From the NCBI RefSeq assembly GCF_913775985.1, contig NZ_CAJYMB010000147.1, forward strand, positions 533,835 through 597,834: DNA of 64,000 bases, in the 5' to 3' direction. This document shows, piece by piece, positions 7,779-17,010 of this stretch. This DNA comes from an uncultured Pluralibacter sp. GTDB taxonomy: Bacteria > Pseudomonadota > Gammaproteobacteria > Enterobacterales > Enterobacteriaceae. Each line of letters begins with the position of its first letter. Position 1 is the stretch's first letter. A program made the translations under genes and the position numbers. Below the pieces are notes generated by a model. It was not told the DNA's origin and made no database searches. It saw nothing but the letters and a program-made list of their open reading frames with translations.

Positions 7779-10208
7779 GTGTCCTCTTTGCCCGTTGCCG
7801 CCATTCTTTCCGACCTTCTTCAGGCGCTGAGCGCCGCGCCGCAGGTGCTGCTTAACGCGCCCACCGGCGCGGGGAAATCCACCTGGCTGCCGCTGCAAAT
7901 CCTGCAGCACGGCGCGGTTGACGGCAAAATTCTGCTGCTGGAGCCGCGCCGGCTGGCGGCGCGCAACGTGGCCCAGCGGCTGGCGGAGCTGCTCGGCGAG
8001 AAGCCCGGCGAAACCGTCGGCTACCGGATGCGCGCTGAAACCTGCGTCGGCAAAAATACCCGCCTGGAGGTGGTGACTGAGGGCATCCTCACCCGGATGC
8101 TGCAGCGGGATCCGGAACTTGCCGGCGTTGGGCTGGTGATCCTTGATGAGTTTCACGAACGCAGCCTGCAGGCGGATCTGGCACTGGCGCTGCTGCTCGA
8201 CGTGCAGCAGGGGCTGCGGGACGACCTCAGGCTGCTTATCATGTCCGCCACGCTGGATAATGTCCGGTTACAGACTTTACTCCCCGACGCGCCGGTGATT
8301 GCCTCCGAAGGCAGGGCGTTTCCCGTTGATCGCCGCTATCTCTCTCTTCCCACCCATCAGCGTTTTGATGAAGCGGTGGCAATTGCCACTGCCGATCTGC
8401 TGCGCGAAGAATCCGGCTCGCTGCTGCTGTTCCTGCCCGGCGTCGGGGAGATACAGCGGGTGCACGAGCAGCTGGCAACACGGGTTAGTGCCGACGTGGC
8501 GCTCTGCCCGCTGTACGGCGCGCTGCCGCTTGCCGAGCAGCGCCGGGCGATCCTTCCGGCCCCGAAGGGCACACGCAAAGTGGTACTGGCCACCAACATC
8601 GCCGAGACCAGCCTGACTATCGAAGGCATTCGGCTGGTGGTAGACAGCGCCCAGGAGCGCGTTGCCCGTTTCGATCCGCGGGCTGGCCTGACCCGTCTGG
8701 TCACCCAGCGCGTTAGCCAGGCTTCAATGACCCAGCGCGCCGGTCGCGCCGGGCGACTTGAGCCGGGGATCTGTGTGCATCTGCTCGGGAAAGAGCAGGC
8801 GGAACGGGCCGCGGCGCAAGGCGAGCCGGAGATCCTGCAAAGCGATCTCTGCGGTCTGCTGCTGGAGCTGCTGCAGTGGGGCTGTCGGGATCCGGCGGAG
8901 CTGCGCTGGCTGGACGCACCGCCCGAGGCGAATCTGGCAGCCGCCCGCCGGCTGCTGTCTCAGCTCGGCGCGTTCGACGGCCAGCGCCTGACGGCGTTCG
9001 GGCAGAAGATGGCGAGCCTCGGCAACGATCCGCGCCTCGCGGCGGTGCTGGCGGCGGCAGAGACCGCCGATGACCGGGCTACGGCGGCAAAACTGGCCGC
9101 TATTCTTGAAGAGCCGCCCCGGCGCGGCAGTGTCGATCTCGGCGTTGCATTCTCCCGCAGCCAGCCCGCCTGGCAGCAGCGGGCGAGGGCGCTGCTTCAG
9201 CGGCTCGAGGGCGCGGCGGGACAGCCGGACGCCGGACGCATCGCGCCGCTGCTGGTTCACGGCTTTGCCGACCGCATTGCCCGCCGCCGCGGTCAGGAAG
9301 GGCGCTATCAGCTGGCAAACGGCACCGGTGCGGTGCTGGACGCCGACGATGCGCTGGGCCGCCACGAGTGGCTAATTGCCCCGCTGCTGCTGCAGGGCAG
9401 CCAGTCGCCGGACGCGCGCATGCTGCTGGCGCTGCCGCTGGATATCGACGCACTCATTGCCGACGCGCCGCAGCTGCTGAGCCAGTCGGACACCGTGGAG
9501 TGGGACGAGGCGCAGGGCACGCTCAAAGCCTGGCGCCGCAGCCGCATCGGCCAGCTGACCGTCAAAGTTCAGCCGCTGGCAAAACCCTCCGAAGAGGAGC
9601 TGCACCGGGCGATGCTCAACGGCATTCGCGATAAAGGGCTTGGGGTGCTCGGCTGGAACGCAGAAGCCGAACAGCTTCGACTGCGAATCCAGTGCGCCGC
9701 ACGCTGGCTGCCGGAAGCGGCGTGGCCGGACGTTTCGGATGAAGGGCTGCTGGCGAACCTGGAAAGCTGGCTACTGCCGCAGATGGCGGGGGTTCACTCC
9801 CTGAAAGCGCTCAAGGCGCTGAATATTGCTCAGGCTTTGCAGGGGCTGCTGCCCTGGTCATTACGGCAGCGGCTGGATAGTGCGCTGCCCACGCATTACA
9901 CTGTGCCCACCGGAAGCCGTATTGCGCTACGCTATGATCTTGATAAACCTCCCGTCCTGTCGGTCAGGATGCAGGAGATGTTTGGCGAGGCGGTAACGCC
10001 CGCGATTGCCGACGGCCGCGTGGCGCTGTTGCTGGAGCTGCTTTCGCCCGCCCAGCGTCCGCTGCAGATAACGCGCGACTTAAGCGCCTTCTGGGCCGGC
10101 ACCTATCGCGAGGTGCAAAAAGAGATGAAGGGCCGCTATCCGAAGCACGTCTGGCCCGCCGATCCGGCGAACACCGCGCCGACGCGGCGGACCAAAAAAT
10201 ATTCGTGA
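7779..10208 (+). CDS. hrpB: ATP-dependent RNA helicase HrpB (DEAH/DExH)
   Basis: A DEAH-family helicase of 809 residues from the GTG at 7779 (VSSLPVAAIL), exactly the E. coli length. GGAG precedes that GTG; the open frame further upstream overlaps thpR and has no conserved content. Motifs in order: Walker A NAPTGAGKST, DEFH (motif II), SATLDN (III), TNIAETSLTIEG (V) and QRAGRAGR (VI), followed by the helicase-associated and HrpB C-terminal domains ending RRTKKYS. Precise substrate is unknown. It is followed 98 bp later by mrcB on the same strand. Confidence 0.95.
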   Translation: MSSLPVAAILSDLLQALSAAPQVLLNAPTGAGKSTWLPLQILQHGAVDGKILLLEPRRLAARNVAQRLAELLGEKPGETVGYRMRAETCVGKNTRLEVVTEGILTRMLQRDPELAGVGLVILDEFHERSLQADLALALLLDVQQGLRDDLRLLIMSATLDNVRLQTLLPDAPVIASEGRAFPVDRRYLSLPTHQRFDEAVAIATADLLREESGSLLLFLPGVGEIQRVHEQLATRVSADVALCPLYGALPLAEQRRAILPAPKGTRKVVLATNIAETSLTIEGIRLVVDSAQERVARFDPRAGLTRLVTQRVSQASMTQRAGRAGRLEPGICVHLLGKEQAERAAAQGEPEILQSDLCGLLLELLQWGCRDPAELRWLDAPPEANLAAARRLLSQLGAFDGQRLTAFGQKMASLGNDPRLAAVLAAAETADDRATAAKLAAILEEPPRRGSVDLGVAFSRSQPAWQQRARALLQRLEGAAGQPDAGRIAPLLVHGFADRIARRRGQEGRYQLANGTGAVLDADDALGRHEWLIAPLLLQGSQSPDARMLLALPLDIDALIADAPQLLSQSDTVEWDEAQGTLKAWRRSRIGQLTVKVQPLAKPSEEELHRAMLNGIRDKGLGVLGWNAEAEQLRLRIQCAARWLPEAAWPDVSDEGLLANLESWLLPQMAGVHSLKALKALNIAQALQGLLPWSLRQRLDSALPTHYTVPTGSRIALRYDLDKPPVLSVRMQEMFGEAVTPAIADGRVALLLELLSPAQRPLQITRDLSAFWAGTYREVQKEMKGRYPKHVWPADPANTAPTRRTKKYS

Positions 10209-10306
10209 GCCGGCACTGCCGGAAATTTTGAGAGATTTCTTCTTCCGCCCGCGGGTGGAGGAGATGAGAATCGGGCGCTTATGCCTGAACATTGCGGAGA
10301 GAAAGC

Positions 10307-12841
10307 ATGGCGGGGAATGACCGCGAGCCGATTGGGCGTAAAGGGAAAAAACCTGCCCGTCCGGCGAAGCAAAAAGTAAGCCGTCGTCAACTCGGGGATG
10401 ACGAGTACGACGACGAGTATGAATACGACGATGAGGATCCGAAGCCCATGTCGCGTAAAGGAAAAGGCAAGGGCGGCAAGCCGCGCCGCAAGCACGGCTG
10501 GTTCTGGCTGCTGGTTAAGCTGGGCATCATTTTCGCGGTGCTGATCGCCATTTACGGCGTCTATCTCGATCAAAAGATCCGCCACCGCATTGACGGCAAA
10601 GTCTGGCAGCTGCCGGCGGCAGTCTATGGCCGGATGGTCAATCTTGAGCCGGATATGTCCATCAGCAAGAACGAGATGGTGCGCCTGCTGACGGCAACGC
10701 AGTATCGCCAGGTGACGGCGATGACCCGCCCGGGAGAGTTTACCGTCCAGGCCCACAGCATCGAGATGATCCGCCGCCCGTTTGATTTTCCGGACAGCAA
10801 AGAGGGCCAGGTGCGCGCGCGTCTGACCTTTGACGGCAACAGGCTGGACAGCATCACCAACATGGAAAACAACCGCCAGTTCGGTTTCTTCCGCCTCGAT
10901 CCGCGCCTGATCACCATGATGTCGTCGCCGAACGGCGAGCAGCGGCTGTTCGTGCCGCGCAGCGGCTTCCCGGACCTGCTGGTGGATACGCTGATTGCCA
11001 CCGAAGACCGCCACTTCTACGAGCATGACGGCATCAGCTTCTACTCAATGGGGCGCGCGGTGCTGGCTAACCTGATGGCGGGCCGCACGGTGCAGGGAGC
11101 AAGTACCCTGACCCAGCAGCTGGTGAAAAACCTGTTCCTCAGCAGCGAACGCTCATACTGGCGCAAGGCTAACGAAGCCTACATGGCGCTGATCGTTGAC
11201 GGCCGCTACAGCAAGGACCGTATTCTCGAGCTGTACATGAACGAGGTGTATCTCGGCCAGAGCGGCGACAACGAGATCCGCGGCTTCCCGCTGGCGAGCC
11301 TGTACTATTTTGGCCGCCCGGTTGAGGAGCTGAGCCTCGATCAGCAGGCGCTGCTGGTCGGCATGGTGAAGGGCGCCTCTATCTATAATCCGTGGCGCAA
11401 TCCGAAGCTGGCGCTGGAGCGTCGCAACCTGGTTCTGCGCCTGTTGCAGCAGCAGAAGGTTATCGACCAGGAGCTGTACGATATGCTCAGCGCCCGGCCG
11501 CTGGGCGTGCAGCCGCGCGGCGGCGTTATCTCTCCGCAGCCTGCCTTTATGCAGATGGTGCGTCAGGAGCTGAACGCCAAGCTTGGCGATAAAGTCAAAG
11601 ATCTCTCCGGGGTGAAGATTTTCACCACCTTTGACTCCGTGGCGCAGGACGCGGCCGAAAAAGCGGCGACCGAAGGCATTCCGATCCTCAAGAAGCAGCG
11701 CAGGCTGAGCGATCTTGAGACGGCGATGGTGATTGTCGATCGCTATACCGGCGAAGTCCGCGCGATGGTGGGCGGCGCCGAGCCGCAGTTCGCCGGCTAC
11801 AACCGCGCGATGCAGGCGCGCCGCTCGATTGGCTCGCTGGCGAAGCCGGCGACCTACCTGACGGCGCTGAGCCAGCCAAATACCTACCGGCTGAATACCT
11901 GGATCGCCGATGCGCCGATCTCGATCCCGGTTCCCGGAGGCAAGTCCTGGTCACCGCAGAACGACGATCACCGCTTCAGTGGCCAGGTAATGCTGGTGGA
12001 CGCGCTTACGCGCTCGATGAACGTGCCAACGGTAAACCTCGGTCTGGCCCTAGGGCTGCCAGCGGTAACCGATACCTGGCAGAAGCTCGGCGTGCCAAAA
12101 GACCAGCTGCACCCGGTTCCGGCGATGCTGCTGGGGGCGCTTAACCTGACGCCGATTGAAGTGGCGCAGGCGTTCCAGACCATCGCCAGCGGCGGCAATC
12201 GCGCGACGCTGTCCGCGCTGCGCTCGGTGATTGCCGAAGACGGCACCGTGCTGTACCAGAGTTATCCGCAGGCCGAGCGCGCCGTTCCGGCGCAGGCGGC
12301 CTACATGACGCTGTGGACCATGCAGCAGGTGGTTCAGCGCGGCACCGGCCGCCAGCTGGGCGCGAAATATCCGGGTCTGCACCTGGCGGGTAAAACCGGG
12401 ACCACCAACAACAACGTGGATACCTGGTTTGCCGGTATTGACGGTCGCGAAGTGGCGATCACCTGGGTGGGGCGCGATAACAACCAGCCGACCAAGCTGT
12501 ATGGTGCCAGCGGTGCGATGTCGATCTACCAGCGCTATCTGGCCAATCAGTCGCCGATCCCGCTGGATCTGACCCCGCCGGAAGATATCGTCAATATGGG
12601 CGTGGACGATAACGGCTACTTTGTCTGCGGCGGCGGCGGAATGCGCCAGCTGCCGGTCTGGACCACCAACCCGGACGCGCTCTGCCAGCAGAGCCAGGCG
12701 ATGCAGCCGCAGAGCGGCAATCCGTTCGATCAGTCGTCGCAGCCTCAGCAGCCGCAACAGCAACAGCAACAGCAGCAGCCGCAAAAAGAGAAAAGCGACG
12801 GCGTTGCCGGCTGGATCAAGGATATGTTCGGCGGTAACTAA
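10307..12841 (+). CDS. mrcB: Penicillin-binding protein 1B (bifunctional peptidoglycan synthase)
   Basis: Polymerises glycan strands and cross-links peptides in the periplasm; partner of LpoB. 844 residues from the ATG at 10307 ([10 protein letters not shown]), preceded by CGGAGAGAAAGC. Cytoplasmic tail with an acidic Asp/Glu/Tyr tract (residues 31-44) and a basic Lys/Arg segment, membrane helix about 64-87, UB2H domain, GT51 transglycosylase with Glu233 ([11 protein letters not shown]) and Glu290, then the transpeptidase with nucleophile Ser510 (SIGSLAKP), SMN and KTG motifs. The C-terminal tail has a run of eight glutamines, then the conserved [12 protein letters not shown] end. Confidence 0.97.
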   Translation: MAGNDREPIGRKGKKPARPAKQKVSRRQLGDDEYDDEYEYDDEDPKPMSRKGKGKGGKPRRKHGWFWLLVKLGIIFAVLIAIYGVYLDQKIRHRIDGKVWQLPAAVYGRMVNLEPDMSISKNEMVRLLTATQYRQVTAMTRPGEFTVQAHSIEMIRRPFDFPDSKEGQVRARLTFDGNRLDSITNMENNRQFGFFRLDPRLITMMSSPNGEQRLFVPRSGFPDLLVDTLIATEDRHFYEHDGISFYSMGRAVLANLMAGRTVQGASTLTQQLVKNLFLSSERSYWRKANEAYMALIVDGRYSKDRILELYMNEVYLGQSGDNEIRGFPLASLYYFGRPVEELSLDQQALLVGMVKGASIYNPWRNPKLALERRNLVLRLLQQQKVIDQELYDMLSARPLGVQPRGGVISPQPAFMQMVRQELNAKLGDKVKDLSGVKIFTTFDSVAQDAAEKAATEGIPILKKQRRLSDLETAMVIVDRYTGEVRAMVGGAEPQFAGYNRAMQARRSIGSLAKPATYLTALSQPNTYRLNTWIADAPISIPVPGGKSWSPQNDDHRFSGQVMLVDALTRSMNVPTVNLGLALGLPAVTDTWQKLGVPKDQLHPVPAMLLGALNLTPIEVAQAFQTIASGGNRATLSALRSVIAEDGTVLYQSYPQAERAVPAQAAYMTLWTMQQVVQRGTGRQLGAKYPGLHLAGKTGTTNNNVDTWFAGIDGREVAITWVGRDNNQPTKLYGASGAMSIYQRYLANQSPIPLDLTPPEDIVNMGVDDNGYFVCGGGGMRQLPVWTTNPDALCQQSQAMQPQSGNPFDQSSQPQQPQQQQQQQQPQKEKSDGVAGWIKDMFGGN

Positions 12842-12855
12842 CCGCGAAAGCGCAG

Positions 12856-12890
12856 CGGGCATTCCGGTTTCGGGATGCCCGTTTTTTTTT
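12856..12890 (+). terminator. Strong intrinsic terminator after mrcB
   Basis: An interrupted 11-bp stem (12856-12862 pairs with 12875-12881, extended inward by CCG/CGG) is followed by nine T residues. Classic rho-independent terminator 15 bp after the mrcB stop. Confidence 0.92.
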
Positions 12891-13019
12891 GTCTTTGCTT
12901 TACTGCGCCGCCTTAAAATTAAACCATTCATTAAAAGTGGTTATTTACTGAACCCTCAGTAAAGTTGGGGATCGCTTGTGCTTGCCATCACAAACCCCCA
13001 TCGCCTATTATCCGGCAGT

Positions 13020-13041
13020 CATAATAATTATTCTCGTTTAC
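13020..13041 (+). promoter_or_regulatory. Candidate Fur box upstream of fhuA
   Basis: The AT-rich segment AATAATTATTCTCGTTTAC (13023-13041) matches 12 of 19 positions of the consensus Fur palindrome and lies 36 bp before the fhuA start. fhuA is Fur-repressed in E. coli, where a very similar TAATAATCATTCTCGTTTACG sequence occurs, as far as I recall. Confidence 0.6.
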
Positions 13042-13076
13042 GTTCTCGTTCAATCCATATCCATTAGAGAAAACCC

Positions 13077-15272
13077 ATGGCGCGTCTCAATCTTGATAAG
13101 CCTGGCCGCATGGCCTTGCACAAACTGGCGGTCTTCGTTGCCGCAGCGGCTGGCGGTATGTCCGCTTATGCACACGCAGCAGATAAATCGGCAGAAGAAA
13201 CTCTGGTAGTGACCTCAGCGGCTCCGCAAGAGAGCGCCTGGGGACCGGCGGCGACCATCGCGGCAAAACGCACTGCCACCGCCACCAAAACCGATACTCC
13301 TATCGAGAAAACGCCGCAGTCGATCTCCGTTGTAACGCGCCAGGAAATGGATATGCGCCAGCCGGAAACGGTCAAAGAGGCGCTGAGCTATACGCCAGGG
13401 GTCTTCGCCACCCGCGGTAGTTCAAATACCTATGATGTGGTTTCCATTCGCGGATTCACTTCGCCGACCACGGTGAACACTAACCAGTACCTGGACGGCA
13501 TCAAGCTGCAGGGCAATAACTACTCCGAAGTGTCAATGGATCCCTGGTTCCTCGAGCGCGTGGAGCTGATGCGCGGCCCGGTATCGGTGCTGTACGGCAA
13601 CAGCAACCCCGGCGGCGTCGTCAGCATGGTCAGCAAGCGCCCGACCACCGAGCCGCTGCGGCTGATCCAGTTTAAGGCCGGCTCCCACAGCCTGTGGCAG
13701 ACGGGCTTTGACTTTAGCGACGCCATTGACGACGCGGGCGTGTGGTCTTACCGCCTGACCGGCCTCGGCAAGCAGGAGAACGCACAGCAGAATGATGTGA
13801 AATCGAAGCGCTACGCCATTGCACCGTCGTTCAGCTGGCGGCCGGATGCCAATACCGATTTTACCTTCCTGAGCAACTTCCAGAGCGATCCGCAGGCCGG
13901 CTACTACGGCTGGCTACCGCGCCAAGGCACCGTGGTGCCATACGTGGACGCGAACGGCCACAGCCACAAGCTGCCGAAAGATTTCAACGAAGGCGATCCG
14001 GACAACAAGATGGAGCGCCGCCAGCAGATGGTGGGCTACGCGTTTAGCCACGCCTTCAACGATACTTTCACCGTGCGCCAGAACCTACGCTATACGCGGG
14101 TGCATACGCTGTATCGCTCGGTATACGGCAACGGCTATATTGCCCCCGCTCAAATTTCGCGCGCGTACGTACGTTCTGACGAAGATTTGGCAGATTTTAA
14201 CGTCGATACGCAGCTTCAAAGTAAATTCGATACGGGCGCAGTCGAGCATACCCTGCTAACCGGCGTGGATTACATGCGCAGCCGTAATGATGTGGATGCG
14301 ATGTACGGCTCCGCCGATCCGGTTGATATGACGCACAAACGGCACGGCAGCGCCAATATTATCCCTAATTTCCCTTATCAGGTTCTCAACCGGCTGGAGC
14401 AAACCGGGCTATATGCGCAGGACCAGGCCGAATGGGATAAATGGGTGCTGACACTGGGCGGACGTTATGATTTCCTGAAGACCAGCACGTTTAACCGTAG
14501 CTCAGATTCCCGTGACTTAAATCGCGATGAAGCCTTTACCTGGCGCGGCGGTTTAAATTACGTATTTGATAACGGTATCGCACCGTATTTCAGCTATAGC
14601 GAGTCGTTTGAGCCTAACGGCGGGCGTTCCTACACAGCGAAAACTTTTGACCCATCACGCGGCAAACAGTATGAGGCAGGCGTTAAATATCTGCCGAAAG
14701 ATATGCCTGTCAGCCTGACCGCATCGGTCTTTCAGATTAAAAAAGACAAGAACCTGACCTCCGATCCTGACCATATTGGCTTTACGTTGCAGGGCGGTAA
14801 AATGCGCTCGCGTGGGCTCGAACTGGAGGCTAAAGCGGCGCTAACGGCAGACGTCAATGTTACTGCCGCCTATAGCTATACCGATGTTAAATACACCGAA
14901 GATAATACTTACGATCATATGCGCCCTGCCGAAGTACCGCGCAATATGGCATCTCTGTGGGCGGATTACACCTTCCATGAAACTGCACTCAGCGGTCTGA
15001 CCGTTGGTGCCGGTGGACGCTATGTAGGTTCTTCATCCAGTTTCTACACCACGGGTGAAAAAACCAATAAATCTTTCAGTGTCTCCAGCTACACCGTTGC
15101 CGACGCCACCGTGAAATACGATCTGGCGCGCCTCGGCCTGCCGGGCTCGTCGGTCGGGGTTAACGTCAATAACCTGTTTAACCGCAAATACGTCTCCAGC
15201 TGCTATCGCGACTATGCGTGCTACTGGGGCGCCGAGCGTCAGATAACGGGAACCGCCACTTTCAGTTTCTAA
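13077..15272 (+). CDS. fhuA: TonB-dependent ferrichrome outer-membrane receptor FhuA
   Basis: 22-strand beta-barrel with an N-terminal plug, importing ferric hydroxamates using TonB energy. 731 residues against about 747 in E. coli. Signal peptide ends near residue 34 (AYAHA|ADK), TonB box ETLVV at about 41-45, plug with VSIRGF and MRGPVSVLYGNSNPGG, and a C-terminal Phe. At residue ~349 the large extracellular loop L4 is shortened and lacks the disulfide cysteines (VYGNGYIAPAQISRAYV); the C-terminal pair CYRDYAC is kept. Codons in roughly 14160-15110 are more AT-rich than before. First gene of fhuACDB, probably Fur-controlled. Confidence 0.95.
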   Translation: MARLNLDKPGRMALHKLAVFVAAAAGGMSAYAHAADKSAEETLVVTSAAPQESAWGPAATIAAKRTATATKTDTPIEKTPQSISVVTRQEMDMRQPETVKEALSYTPGVFATRGSSNTYDVVSIRGFTSPTTVNTNQYLDGIKLQGNNYSEVSMDPWFLERVELMRGPVSVLYGNSNPGGVVSMVSKRPTTEPLRLIQFKAGSHSLWQTGFDFSDAIDDAGVWSYRLTGLGKQENAQQNDVKSKRYAIAPSFSWRPDANTDFTFLSNFQSDPQAGYYGWLPRQGTVVPYVDANGHSHKLPKDFNEGDPDNKMERRQQMVGYAFSHAFNDTFTVRQNLRYTRVHTLYRSVYGNGYIAPAQISRAYVRSDEDLADFNVDTQLQSKFDTGAVEHTLLTGVDYMRSRNDVDAMYGSADPVDMTHKRHGSANIIPNFPYQVLNRLEQTGLYAQDQAEWDKWVLTLGGRYDFLKTSTFNRSSDSRDLNRDEAFTWRGGLNYVFDNGIAPYFSYSESFEPNGGRSYTAKTFDPSRGKQYEAGVKYLPKDMPVSLTASVFQIKKDKNLTSDPDHIGFTLQGGKMRSRGLELEAKAALTADVNVTAAYSYTDVKYTEDNTYDHMRPAEVPRNMASLWADYTFHETALSGLTVGAGGRYVGSSSSFYTTGEKTNKSFSVSSYTVADATVKYDLARLGLPGSSVGVNVNNLFNRKYVSSCYRDYACYWGAERQITGTATFSF

Positions 15273-15281
15273 TCGGCTAAC

Positions 15282-15306
15282 GGGCGCGCCCGGCGCGCCC
15301 TTTTTT
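15282..15306 (+). terminator. Terminator or attenuator between fhuA and fhuC
   Basis: A 7-bp all-GC stem (15282-15288 with 15294-15300, 5-nt loop) followed by six T. It should give high fhuA relative to fhuCDB, which fits one receptor being needed in larger amounts than the transporter. Confidence 0.85.
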
Positions 15307-15322
15307 ATTACGCTGGACCACT

Positions 15323-16120
15323 ATGCCAGAAACCATTTCCCCCTCAGACACCACCTTCGCCCTGCGCGACACCACCTTTCGCGTGCCGGGCCGCACCCTT
15401 TTGCATCCGCTGTCGCTCACCTTTCCGGCCGGCAAAGTTACCGGGCTGATTGGCCACAACGGCTCCGGAAAATCCACGCTGCTGAAAATGCTCGGCCGCC
15501 ACCAGCCGCCAACGGAGGGCGAGATCCTGCTCGACGCCCAGCCGCTGGCGAGCTGGAGCAGCAAATCCTTTGCCCGCAAGGTTGCCTACCTGCCCCAGCA
15601 GCTTCCTCCGGCGGAAGGGATGACCGTGCGCGAGCTGGTGGCGATCGGGCGCTATCCGTGGCACGGCGCGCTGGGGCGCTTCGGCGCGGCGGACAGGGAG
15701 AAGGTGGAAGAGGCCATTGCGCTGGTGGGCCTCAAGCCGCTGGCGCACCGGCTGGTGGACAGCCTGTCCGGCGGCGAGCGCCAGCGGGCGTGGATAGCGA
15801 TGCTGGTGGCGCAGGACAGCCGCTGCCTGCTGCTCGACGAACCCACTTCGGCGCTGGACATCGCCCACCAGGTTGACGTTCTGGCGCTGGTACACCGCCT
15901 CAGCCAGCAGCGCGGCCTGACAGTTATCGCGGTGCTGCACGATATCAATATGGCCGCCCGCTACTGTGACTACCTGGTGGCGCTGCGCGGCGGGGAAATG
16001 ATCGCCCAGGGCACCCCGGAAGCGCTGATGCGCGCCGAGGTTCTTGAAAAGATCTACGGCATTCCGATGGGGATCCTGCCGCATCCGGCAGGCGCGGCCC
16101 CGGTAAGTTTTGTACTGTGA
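15323..16120 (+). CDS. fhuC: Ferrichrome ABC transporter ATPase FhuC
   Basis: Cytoplasmic ATPase driving ferric-hydroxamate import through FhuB. 265 residues, as in E. coli. Walker A GHNGSGKST (44-52), Q-loop PQQLPPAEG, signature LSGGERQR, Walker B LLLDEPTSALD and the switch histidine in VLHDINMA are all intact. The stop (TGA 16118-16120) shares its last base with the ATG of fhuD (TGATG), so the two are translationally coupled. An in-frame alternative start was not needed. Confidence 0.97.
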   Translation: MPETISPSDTTFALRDTTFRVPGRTLLHPLSLTFPAGKVTGLIGHNGSGKSTLLKMLGRHQPPTEGEILLDAQPLASWSSKSFARKVAYLPQQLPPAEGMTVRELVAIGRYPWHGALGRFGAADREKVEEAIALVGLKPLAHRLVDSLSGGERQRAWIAMLVAQDSRCLLLDEPTSALDIAHQVDVLALVHRLSQQRGLTVIAVLHDINMAARYCDYLVALRGGEMIAQGTPEALMRAEVLEKIYGIPMGILPHPAGAAPVSFVL

Positions 16121-17010
16121 TGAACGACTTTCCCTCACTCAGCCGCCGCCGCCTTCTGGCGGCAATGGCCTTTTCTCCATTGCTGCTGCCGGTCATGAAA
16201 GCCCGGGCAGGCAGCGTCGATCTCAGCCGCATCGTGGCGCTGGAGTGGCTGCCGGTCGAGCTGCTGTTGACGCTGGGCGTGACGCCCTACGGCGTTGCCG
16301 ATATTCCCAACTACCGGCTGTGGGTTAACCAGCCGGCGCTGCCGGATTCGGTGGTGGACGTCGGGCTGCGCACCGAGCCCAATCTTGAGCTGCTGACCGA
16401 GCTTAAACCCTCTTATCTGTTCTGGTCTGCCGGCTACGGTCCGGCGGCGTCGACGCTGGCGCGCATTGCGCCTGGCCGGGGATTTAATTTCAGCGACGGC
16501 AGGCAGCCGCTGCAGATGGCGCGCCGCTCGCTGGCGGAGATGGGGCAGCTGCTGGGGCTGGAGGGCAGGGCGCAGCAGCACCTTAGCCAGTTCGACAGCT
16601 TTGTGGCGAGCTACAAGCCCCGCTTTGCCGGCCGCGGCGGGCGCCCGCTGCTGCTGATCTCGGTGCTGGATGCCCGCCACGTGCTGGTCTTCGGCCGTAA
16701 TGGTCTGTTTCAGCCGATCCTCGATGAATACGGCATCGTGAACGCCTGGCAGGGAGAAACCAACTTCTGGGGCAGCGAAGTGGTGGGCATCGACCGGCTC
16801 GGGGGCTTCAGAGACGCTGACGTTCTGTGCTTTGAACACGGCAACGATGCCGACGTGCAGGCGCTGACCTCCACGCCGCTGTGGCAGGCGATGCCCTTTG
16901 TGCGCCAGCGGCGTCTCCAGTTTGTGCCGGCGGTGTGGTTCTACGGATCAACGCTGTCGGTGATGAACTTTATCCGCATTCTCGACCGCGCGCTGGGAGG
17001 TCAGGCATGA
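16120..17010 (+). CDS. fhuD: Periplasmic ferric-hydroxamate binding protein FhuD
   Basis: Class III substrate-binding protein that carries ferrichrome-type siderophores from FhuA to FhuB. 296 residues from ATG 16120; the codon just before is GTG, but ATG gives the E. coli length. The N-terminus (SLSRRRLLAAMAF) has a twin-arginine type signal, as reported for FhuD. Conserved segments include VALEWLPVELLL, GLRTEPNLELL, APGRGFNFSDG and NAWQGETNFWG. The stop overlaps the fhuB start by 4 nt (ATGA). Confidence 0.96.
   Translation: MNDFPSLSRRRLLAAMAFSPLLLPVMKARAGSVDLSRIVALEWLPVELLLTLGVTPYGVADIPNYRLWVNQPALPDSVVDVGLRTEPNLELLTELKPSYLFWSAGYGPAASTLARIAPGRGFNFSDGRQPLQMARRSLAEMGQLLGLEGRAQQHLSQFDSFVASYKPRFAGRGGRPLLLISVLDARHVLVFGRNGLFQPILDEYGIVNAWQGETNFWGSEVVGIDRLGGFRDADVLCFEHGNDADVQALTSTPLWQAMPFVRQRRLQFVPAVWFYGSTLSVMNFIRILDRALGGQA

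Noticed and set aside
12960..13076. Possible small ORF upstream of fhuA starting about 12976
   Set aside because: It runs into fhuA in another frame across the Fur site and promoter region, with no ribosome site.
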